Positions 57,916 through 64,000 of a DNA stretch of 64,000 nucleotides are shown piece by piece (the first letter of the stretch is position 1; each line of letters starts with the position of its first letter). The DNA comes from Acidobacteriaceae bacterium (GTDB taxonomy: Bacteria > Acidobacteriota > Terriglobia > Terriglobales > Acidobacteriaceae): contig JASHOQ010000140.1 of the NCBI GenBank assembly GCA_030041045.1, forward strand, positions 1 through 64,000, in the 5' to 3' direction. The position numbers were made by a program, and so were the translations under genes. The notes under the pieces were generated by a model. It did no database searches. It had not been told where the DNA came from and saw nothing but the letters and a program-made list of their open reading frames with translations.

Positions 57916-58172
57916 TCCAGCTTACCCCAGGTAAAGCCGCGAGACCGAAAACCGGCATCGAAGCAAATTGGCCTGGAACACTTGTTGCTATGGTTCATGC
58001 CGGACCGGATCGAGCGAGTGAAGACCGTCCAGGCCCTGTTTCCTGCCGGTCGGGACTGCGGCGGCTCCTGGAGCATTCTTTTAACTCGAAAGTTTTGTCT
58101 TTTAAATTCAAATAGATACGAATGAAAAAGTGGAAAACCGGCAGGGAGAGGGAAGCGGTGGTTTAGTAAAAT
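57916..58172. promoter_or_regulatory. divergent control region between the MBOAT operon and rlpA
   Basis: 257 bases. The part nearest rlpA (58076-58125) is strikingly AT-rich (TCTTTTAACTCGAAAGTTTT and TCTTTTAAATTCAAATAG), with CTTTTAA repeated 23 bp apart. This is a likely place for the rlpA promoter and perhaps an activator site, but no clear -35/-10 pair can be set. Confidence 0.4.
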
Positions 58173-58772
58173 ATGCGAATGCTTCGACGCCAGAATTCCC
58201 CCTATACGGCTCCGCCGAAGCCAGGCTGGTTTTGGCCTGTGGCAGCCATCCTGTCGGTAGCCATGGCGGCGGTGGTCTTTTGGGACTCGACGCTCACAGT
58301 GCAGGCGGACGCACCGCTGGCCCGGCCGGCTGCAACTTTGCCCCCGGCAGCTCCTCCGGCGAGCGTTCTCACCGCAGCGCGCCCGTCGGCCAAAGCGCAC
58401 ATCCCCTTCGAATCCCTGCATGGGATCGCCACCTGGTACGGCGAGATGCGCCAGGGACACTGGACGGCCAGCGGCGAGCGGTTCGACATGATGGCTATGA
58501 CGGCAGCGAATAATACTTTGCCCTTCGGCACCCTGCTGCGGGTGGTGGACCTCAGGAACCATAAATCGGTGCTGGTGCGGGTGAACGACCGCGGCGCGCT
58601 ACCGGAAGGCCATGTGATCGATCTTTCCTACGCAGCGGCCGAGCAGCTCGGCATTGTGAAGCTGGGCGTGGCCCCGGTCCGGCTCGAGGTGATCTCGCTG
58701 GGCAAGGCTGACGGCCGGCAGGCATCCCCGCCTTCGCAGGCAACCGCTTCCGCGAGCCATCCCGCGCCGTAG
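58173..58772 (+). CDS. rlpA: RlpA-like double-psi beta-barrel protein (septal ring lytic transglycosylase family)
   Basis: 199 aa; ATG at 58173, with another at 58179. One N-terminal membrane segment (FWPVAAILSVAMAAVVFWDS), a Pro/Ala linker, then the DPBB domain: GIATWYGEMRQGHWTASGER, FDMMAMTAANNTLPFGTLLR and VLVRVNDRGALPEGHVIDLS with the catalytic Asp region. RlpA cleaves naked glycan strands at the septum. There is no SPOR domain, so septal targeting may rely on another partner. Confidence 0.93.
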   Translation: MRMLRRQNSPYTAPPKPGWFWPVAAILSVAMAAVVFWDSTLTVQADAPLARPAATLPPAAPPASVLTAARPSAKAHIPFESLHGIATWYGEMRQGHWTASGERFDMMAMTAANNTLPFGTLLRVVDLRNHKSVLVRVNDRGALPEGHVIDLSYAAAEQLGIVKLGVAPVRLEVISLGKADGRQASPPSQATASASHPAP

Positions 58773-58895
58773 TCTCCCGAGCCGGCAGCATGCTGCCACC
58801 ATTGGTTGGCCTGGTACCACGGTCCTTGGTAACAGTCTGGCAACTCGACAGCATGGTTGCACTGTGCCAGACTGGCTTTAAAACGAGGAAGGCCT

Positions 58896-61502
58896 ATGGC
58901 GCGACTCCCCCTGAGCGACTCCTCGAGGCCGGGAAGGCCCCTGCGCACCAAGAAGATGCGGCTGAGCTGGCTGCTCCTGCCGGTGCTGGCCTGCGTATGG
59001 TGCGGCTGCAGCGGAATTGTCTACAACACCAAAAGCGGAGGCGGCTCGCCCGATTTCTCCTTTCTCCTGAGCAGTTCTGCGCTCAGCCTGACTGCGGGCG
59101 GCAGCGCCGAATCGCTGACCCTGACGGCGACCGCCATCGACGGATTTACCGGAACCATCAACGTGACCGTGAGCGGACTGCCGACGGGGGTCACTACGTC
59201 TCCGGCCACGCTGACCCTGACGCCGGGGACGCCGTTGCAGGTCAACTTCACGGCCGCGTCGTCAGCCGCCGCCGGCACCTCGACGGTGCAGTTCACCGGC
59301 ACATCGGGCACTCTCAGCCATTCGGCTTCCTTCTCGCTCATCGTGACTGCAGCTCCAGCAAATCCCGATTTTTCGCTATCGGTCAATGTGACAAGCCTGA
59401 GCGTCACTGCGGGCGGTAGCGCGCAACCGGTGTCAGTCTCGGCAACCGCTCTCAATGGATTCACCGGAACCATCAACGTGGCATTGAGCGGCCTGCCGGC
59501 GGGCGTCACTGCGTCTCCTGCCAGCTTCACTCTCACGCCGGGCACGCCGCAGCAGGTCGAATTCACGGCATCTTCGTCAGCCGCCGCCGGCAGCTCGACG
59601 GTGCAGTTCACCGGCACCTCGGGCACTCTCAGCCATTCGGCTTCCTTCACGCTCATGGTGTCCGCCGCGGTCGGCAATCCTGATTTTTCGCTATCGGTCA
59701 ATGTGACAAGCCTGAGTGTCACTGCGGGCGGTAGCGCGCAGCCGGTGTCAGTCTCGGCGACCGCTCTCAATGGATTCACCGGAACCATCTCGGTGACGAT
59801 CAGCGGCCTGCCGACAGGCGTTACCGCCTCTCCTGCCAGCTTCACCCTCACGCCGGGCACGCCGCAGCAGGTCAACTTTACGGCGTCATCGTCAGCTGCT
59901 GCCGGCAGCTCGACGGTGGAGTTCACCGGCACATCGGGCACTCTCAGCCATTCGGCTTCCTTCACGCTCATCGTATCCGCGGCAGGGCCCAGCGTGGACA
60001 TCGTGACCTACCACGTTGACGTGGGCCGCACCGGCCTGAATGCGAACGAGACCACGCTGACGCTGACCAACGTAAACTCCTCGAGCTTCGGGCTGATCCG
60101 CACCTTCGCGGGAGACGACCAGGTGAACGGCGAGCCGCTTTACCTCACCGGCTTGACCGTCGGCGGCACCGCGCAGAACGTTGTCTACTTTGCCACCGAG
60201 AGCGACAGTGTCTACGCCTACAACGCGGACACCGGAACCCTGCTTTGGAAAACGTCGGTTTTGGAAACCGGCGAAACACCCAGCGGCGACCACGGCTGCG
60301 GGCAGATTTCGCCCAACATCGGCATTACGACGACGCCGGTAATCGACCGCAGCGACGGGCCGAACGGCGCCATTTTTGTGGTGGGCATGTCGCTCGATTC
60401 GTCGGGGAACTACCACCAGCGGCTGCACGCGCTGGACATCACCACGGGCGCGGAGCTCACTGGCAGCCCAACGGAGATTACGGCCACTTATCCGGGAACG
60501 GGCGACAACAGTTCCAACGGCACCGTGGTTTTCGATCCCAGCCAGTACGCCGAGCGGGCCGGATTGCTGCTGCTGAACGGCACCCTCTACATGGGATTTA
60601 CCTCGCACTGCGACGGCGGACCCTATACCGGCTGGCTGATGGGCTACAACGAGCTGACGCTCAAACAGTCCGCGGTGCTGAACCTGACGCCGAACGGGAG
60701 CGAAGGCTCTATCTGGATGGCGGGCGCAGGGCTGGCTGCCGATGCGAACAGCTATATTTACTTCCTCGACGCCAACGGCACCTTTGACACCACGCTCAAT
60801 GCGAGCGGTTTCCCTTCGCAGAGCGATTACGGCAACGGGTTCATCAAGGTTTCGACGGCCAATGGCACGCTGGCCGTGACCGATTACTTCGAAATGTCGA
60901 ACACGGTGTCGGAGTCGAACAACGATGAAGATCTGGGCTCGGGCGGCGCGCTGGTACTGCCCGACATGACGGACAACTCCGGGACGGTGCATTACCTGGC
61001 CGTGGGTGCGGGCAAGGATGGCAACATCTACGTGGTGAACCGCGACAACATGGGCAAGTTCAACGCCAACAACGACAGCGCCATTTACCAGGAGCTCGAC
61101 AACGTGCTGGGCGGCGTTTGGGCCATGCCGGCCTACTTCAACAACACGGTTTACTACGCAGACGTGGGTGGGACGCTTAAGGCTTTCCCCATCACCAACG
61201 CCATGCTGGCGACCACGCCGCAATACCAGAGCACGGCGACGTTCACTTATCCGGGCGCAACGCCCTCGGTCAGCGCGAACGGAACCACGAACGGGATCGT
61301 GTGGGCGGTCGCGAACAACTCGAATGCAGTCCTGTACGCCTTCAATGCCGCCACGCTGGCCGAGCTCTACGACAGCACCCAGGCGGCCGGCGGGCGCGAC
61401 AACTTCGGCGGGGGCAATAAGTTTGTGACCCCGACGATCGTGAACGGGAAAGTATTCGTGGGCACGCCCAGCGGCGTGGCCGAGTTTGGCCTGCTGCAAT
61501 AA
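58896..61502 (+). CDS. lipoprotein: three Ig-like repeats plus a PQQ/BamB-type beta-propeller
   Basis: 868 aa from the ATG at 58896 with GAGGAAGG 5 nt upstream. Lipoprotein signal LLPVLACVWCGCSG. Three 105-residue Ig-like units follow (PDFSLSVNVTSLSVTAGGSA and kin), then a propeller with repeats such as NVVYFATESDSVYAYNADTG and GNIYVVNRDNMGKFNANNDS. The architecture is typical of secreted acidobacterial proteins and suggests an outer-surface binding or structural role. The long reading frame on the opposite strand of the repeats is a composition artefact. Confidence 0.9.
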   Translation: MARLPLSDSSRPGRPLRTKKMRLSWLLLPVLACVWCGCSGIVYNTKSGGGSPDFSFLLSSSALSLTAGGSAESLTLTATAIDGFTGTINVTVSGLPTGVTTSPATLTLTPGTPLQVNFTAASSAAAGTSTVQFTGTSGTLSHSASFSLIVTAAPANPDFSLSVNVTSLSVTAGGSAQPVSVSATALNGFTGTINVALSGLPAGVTASPASFTLTPGTPQQVEFTASSSAAAGSSTVQFTGTSGTLSHSASFTLMVSAAVGNPDFSLSVNVTSLSVTAGGSAQPVSVSATALNGFTGTISVTISGLPTGVTASPASFTLTPGTPQQVNFTASSSAAAGSSTVEFTGTSGTLSHSASFTLIVSAAGPSVDIVTYHVDVGRTGLNANETTLTLTNVNSSSFGLIRTFAGDDQVNGEPLYLTGLTVGGTAQNVVYFATESDSVYAYNADTGTLLWKTSVLETGETPSGDHGCGQISPNIGITTTPVIDRSDGPNGAIFVVGMSLDSSGNYHQRLHALDITTGAELTGSPTEITATYPGTGDNSSNGTVVFDPSQYAERAGLLLLNGTLYMGFTSHCDGGPYTGWLMGYNELTLKQSAVLNLTPNGSEGSIWMAGAGLAADANSYIYFLDANGTFDTTLNASGFPSQSDYGNGFIKVSTANGTLAVTDYFEMSNTVSESNNDEDLGSGGALVLPDMTDNSGTVHYLAVGAGKDGNIYVVNRDNMGKFNANNDSAIYQELDNVLGGVWAMPAYFNNTVYYADVGGTLKAFPITNAMLATTPQYQSTATFTYPGATPSVSANGTTNGIVWAVANNSNAVLYAFNAATLAELYDSTQAAGGRDNFGGGNKFVTPTIVNGKVFVGTPSGVAEFGLLQ
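59046..59990. repeat. three in-frame 315-bp tandem repeats (Ig-like units)
   Basis: Units start at 59046, 59361 and 59676, exactly 315 bp apart. Units 2 and 3 are nearly identical over long stretches (TTTTTCGCTATCGGTCAATG onwards), unit 1 is more diverged. This implies a recent duplication, with room for slippage or recombination. Confidence 0.92.
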
Positions 61503-61525
61503 GCAAAAATCGCGTTTAAAAAGCT

Positions 61526-61557
61526 GAAGCCCGAAGCGCATGCGCTTCGGGCTTCAC
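61526..61557. terminator. bidirectional terminator: perfect 32-bp palindrome
   Basis: TGAAGCCCGAAGCGCA and its exact reverse complement, with AAAAAGC on the left and CTTGTC on the right. On the minus strand it is followed by GCTTTTTAAA, a good T-tract for the TonB receptor gene ending at 61615. It also closes the lipoprotein gene ending at 61502. Confidence 0.85.
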
Positions 61558-61614
61558 TTGTCTGCGCGCCGGCCCGAAGAATCCTGGGCGCGCAGAGCGG
61601 GATGGAGCGATGGG

Positions 61615-64000
61615 TCAGAAGTTGAACTTGAGCGCGAACTCCAACTCGCGGCCTGGATTTGATCCATCCAGCAAGCCGTATACGCCCACTGTGTTGGATC
61701 CGCCTCCATTGGGACCGGTCGTCCGAATACTGCTGCAATACTCGCAGGAGCTGTAGTTGTCATCCCACGTTGCCGGAATGCTGAAGATCGGTGTGTTCGT
61801 CAGGTTCATAAACTGCGCCATGAAGGTAAGGTTGGTTCCTTCAGTGATTGGGAAGGTCTTGTTGAGGTTGAGGTCGGCAGTCTTAAGGTGGGGTCCGCGC
61901 ATCGAGCCGACCGGGCAGGTTCCGAATTGTCCGTCGGCTTGCGGGGAAACGTACGCCGGGTTCAGGTTGACCCTGCCGATGCTGCTCCCGATTTGCTCGG
62001 TAATCATGGGCGAGTTCGGGGAAACAGCTGAGTTGCAATCCGGACGTGGCATGTAAGTCCCGGGCGCTGTGAGGTTCGAGGCTCCGGCCGCATTAAAAGA
62101 GCCCATCCACTCGCCGTCTATGGGAGTAACGGCAAAGCCCGAGTGGATGGTCGTATCCAAGGCAATGTTCCAACCGCCGATGACTTCATCGGCAGCCTTG
62201 GAAACGTCGGCTCCGAAGGTCTTGCCCCGGCCGAAGGGAAGGCTATAGATCCCATAGGCATTGAAAGCTGCCAAAGCGTCGATGGTGCACTTGCCGTAGT
62301 CGCCCAAAGGGTTGTACTCGTTCTGGAAGAAGTTGCCGCCGGCTTCGTTCTGCTGTTCGCCCAGGCCTTCCTCGTCGCCGTACACGCCAAAATAGCCCAG
62401 TGAATCGGTATTGCAGCGTGAGAGGGTGAAGTTGGCTTGTAGATCGAGGCCATGGTAACCGCGCTGAGAGACGGTCGCTTCCAGCGCGTTATACCAGGAG
62501 ACTGCATCGGAAGCGTTATAGCGGGCCTGGCTCACGCCGGCGGTCACGAGTTGCTGCATATAAGGACCAGCAACAACGTTCGGAGGATCATATTTGTTGC
62601 CCCAAATGTCTGTGACATCGTTTGCTGGCGGTTGGAAGCCGCTGGACAGCTCCTTTTGGTTGTACCAGTAGATGTCAGCCATGTGCTCGTCGTGGTTGGC
62701 GACGTATCCCACCGATGTGGTGAAGTTGTTCTTGAACTGATGCTGCACGGTAAGGTTCCACTGCTGGTTCATGGCCGGCCGGAGGTTGGGATTGGTGGCG
62801 TGCGTTACTTCGCCGCTCAGGCAGGCCGGGGAGAGCGCTTTCAGCTCGGCCACGGTGCAGGCATTCTGGTAAGGTGCGTAGCCGTTCGACAGCGTGTTTT
62901 GCGGCACCCCTGTCGTACCCACGTTGGTCTGATCGATGAGGATCGAATTCGGCGGGTTGATCACGGCCATGTTGCTGATGCCGTTGCCCTCCATATAGGT
63001 GGAGATGTCGTAGGCGCCGCGGATCACGGTGTTCGGCGCCCAGGCAGGCTGATACGCAAAACCGAAGCGGGGCTCAACGTCGCCCATGCCCCAATACGTG
63101 TTGTAATTGGTGCCGACCTCAGGAGTTCCCGTGACCAGGTCGAAGTTGATGTTGTTGTCCGTCGTACGGTCGCCGCGCGGAGTCACCACTTCATAGCGGA
63201 GACCGAGATTCAGGGTCAGGCTGTGAGCGACCTGATAGTTATCCTGCACAAAACCTGCGCCAAGACTGTTGACCAAGTGGAAGTGGATGGGCTCGCCGAC
63301 GCCGACTGTATACGGCATGCCAAGCAGGAAGTCCGCATAAGCCGCGGTCTGGGTCCCCGCGGCCCCTGTATTGTCTGTGTATTGCCCATTAAACGTCCAC
63401 GCTCCAGCTTCGCCGTTGTTGCCGGCATAGGTGTCGTTCATGTCGTAATGCAGGAACTGGAAGCCGGTGTGAATCGAGTGCTTGCCATGAATCCAGGTCA
63501 GCGAGTCCTCGATTTGGTTGGTGGTGTCGTGGAAGACCTCGGGGCCATCGCTGCCGCCCACCGTTCCCCATCCGAAATTGATCGAGGGCAGAACGTTGAC
63601 CGGAACATCGGGAAGGCCGATGGTGGTATTAATATTGCCGCTCACCGCGGAGGAATAGATTTGATCGTTGGCTGGGAAGATGGTGGTGCCTAAGCGAAGG
63701 TCGTTGATCAGCGTGGGCGTAAATGTGTGCACGTAGTCGGCCACAATGGTCTTCAACGGATACTGGCGCTCCAGGTTTGGCGTCAGCACATCAGCGCCGT
63801 TGCTGTTGATGAGGTGCGTGTACATCTGGGTATAGCGGCCGGTGACGTGATCGCTCGATGAGGGCTCCCACTCGATCTTCGCGTCTCCTTGGTAGTTATG
63901 CGTGTAACCGCTCGTAAAGTAGTTCAACGTCGATACCTGGTTCTGGAATGCAGGTAAGGCCACGAGGGCCTTCGCCACCGGATCGGCCGCAGAAACGGGG
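61615..64000 (-). CDS. Oar-like TonB-dependent receptor, C-terminal part, cut by the window edge
   Basis: The frame is open to the window end; 795 codons are seen, without the true start. The barrel strands are typical (EWEPSSSDHVTGRYTQMYTH, LTLNLGLRYEVVTPRGDRTT, GMGDVEPRFGFAYQPAWAPN) and it ends with GRELEFALKFNF, the aromatic outer-membrane insertion signal. Acidobacterial Oar-like receptors usually carry a CarboxypepD_reg domain and a plug before this part; those must lie beyond the edge. The substrate is unknown; plant polysaccharide or peptide uptake is common in this group. Confidence 0.92.
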   Translation of the reverse strand, partial: PVSAADPVAKALVALPAFQNQVSTLNYFTSGYTHNYQGDAKIEWEPSSSDHVTGRYTQMYTHLINSNGADVLTPNLERQYPLKTIVADYVHTFTPTLINDLRLGTTIFPANDQIYSSAVSGNINTTIGLPDVPVNVLPSINFGWGTVGGSDGPEVFHDTTNQIEDSLTWIHGKHSIHTGFQFLHYDMNDTYAGNNGEAGAWTFNGQYTDNTGAAGTQTAAYADFLLGMPYTVGVGEPIHFHLVNSLGAGFVQDNYQVAHSLTLNLGLRYEVVTPRGDRTTDNNINFDLVTGTPEVGTNYNTYWGMGDVEPRFGFAYQPAWAPNTVIRGAYDISTYMEGNGISNMAVINPPNSILIDQTNVGTTGVPQNTLSNGYAPYQNACTVAELKALSPACLSGEVTHATNPNLRPAMNQQWNLTVQHQFKNNFTTSVGYVANHDEHMADIYWYNQKELSSGFQPPANDVTDIWGNKYDPPNVVAGPYMQQLVTAGVSQARYNASDAVSWYNALEATVSQRGYHGLDLQANFTLSRCNTDSLGYFGVYGDEEGLGEQQNEAGGNFFQNEYNPLGDYGKCTIDALAAFNAYGIYSLPFGRGKTFGADVSKAADEVIGGWNIALDTTIHSGFAVTPIDGEWMGSFNAAGASNLTAPGTYMPRPDCNSAVSPNSPMITEQIGSSIGRVNLNPAYVSPQADGQFGTCPVGSMRGPHLKTADLNLNKTFPITEGTNLTFMAQFMNLTNTPIFSIPATWDDNYSSCEYCSSIRTTGPNGGGSNTVGVYGLLDGSNPGRELEFALKFNF

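Noticed and set aside
59021-60001. Minus-strand frame of 326 codons over the Ig repeats
   Set aside because: It is the shadow of the 315-bp repeats; its own repeats merely mirror the coding strand. No ribosome binding site.
59892-61541. Minus-strand frame of 549 codons over the propeller region
   Set aside because: High GC leaves antisense frames open; its product is low complexity (His/Arg/Val) and the plus strand has clear propeller motifs.
62452-63693. Plus-strand frame of 413 codons
   Set aside because: Antisense of the TonB receptor barrel; no family motifs.

Overview
This is a high-GC, gene-dense chromosomal segment that most probably comes from an acidobacterium (Acidobacteriota, class Terriglobia-like). 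The lineage call rests on four gene types: an ADOP-type orphan FtsX/MacB permease, a very long protein with an Acidobacteria-type VWFA-related domain, an Oar-like TonB receptor fragment, and a lipoprotein that joins Ig-like repeats to a beta-propeller. Lipid A and Kdo genes (lpxK, waaA) show a Gram-negative envelope. No rRNA, CRISPR array or prophage is seen. Mobile DNA is limited to one edge-truncated IS1595-type transposase, but short interspersed repeats are abundant. LAYOUT. 1-5.4 kb: IS1595 transposase fragment, an XRE-like regulator, a small basic DUF6496-like protein, dnaB, a secreted helical protein and a diacylglycerol-kinase-like lipid kinase. 5.4-10 kb: an accessory patch with an ankyrin protein, an orphan HTH antitoxin, a VapBC-type pair, and a long-form dCTP deaminase behind a tiny zinc-ribbon gene. 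10-25.5 kb: OPT transporter, VOC protein, HGSNAT-like acyltransferase, metallophosphoesterase, waaA-lpxK, queD, pncA, a class II aldolase-DeoR operon with a 10-bp phased operator-like array, and dinG. 25.5-36.5 kb: der, a 2OG-oxygenase-like protein, an M1-like protein without HExxH, rlmB, a cut-down HicB, an alpha/beta hydrolase, a YdeI-like protein, an ECF sigma factor with a coupled membrane protein, and a LytTR response regulator. 36.8-49 kb: ADOP permease, an SGNH hydrolase divergent from a CE15-like esterase, a FecR-domain protein, cupin, DinB, an FNR-like reductase, a CBS protein and tRNA(CAT). 49-58 kb: the VWFA-related protein and a tightly overlapping five-gene operon. 58-64 kb: rlpA, the Ig-repeat/propeller lipoprotein and the 3' part of a TonB receptor gene. 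HOW THE GENES WORK TOGETHER. The strongest candidate for an undescribed system is the operon at 57.9-52.4 kb (minus strand): MBOAT O-acyltransferase, membrane-anchored SGNH protein, SGNH lipoprotein, acyl carrier protein, and a KASIII-like enzyme whose catalytic cysteine is serine. Its logic resembles DltBCD: an acyl group is loaded on a carrier protein, moved through the MBOAT and placed on a surface polymer by SGNH proteins. Here the carrier would be fed by a KASIII-type acyltransferase. The second notable layer is the repeats. Several families of hairpins (with arms that covary between copies) and 7-, 8- and 9-bp tandem arrays occur between genes, and also in frame inside the housekeeping genes der, lpxK and dinG. 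In der and in the M1-like gene they supply the C-terminal codons and the stop.
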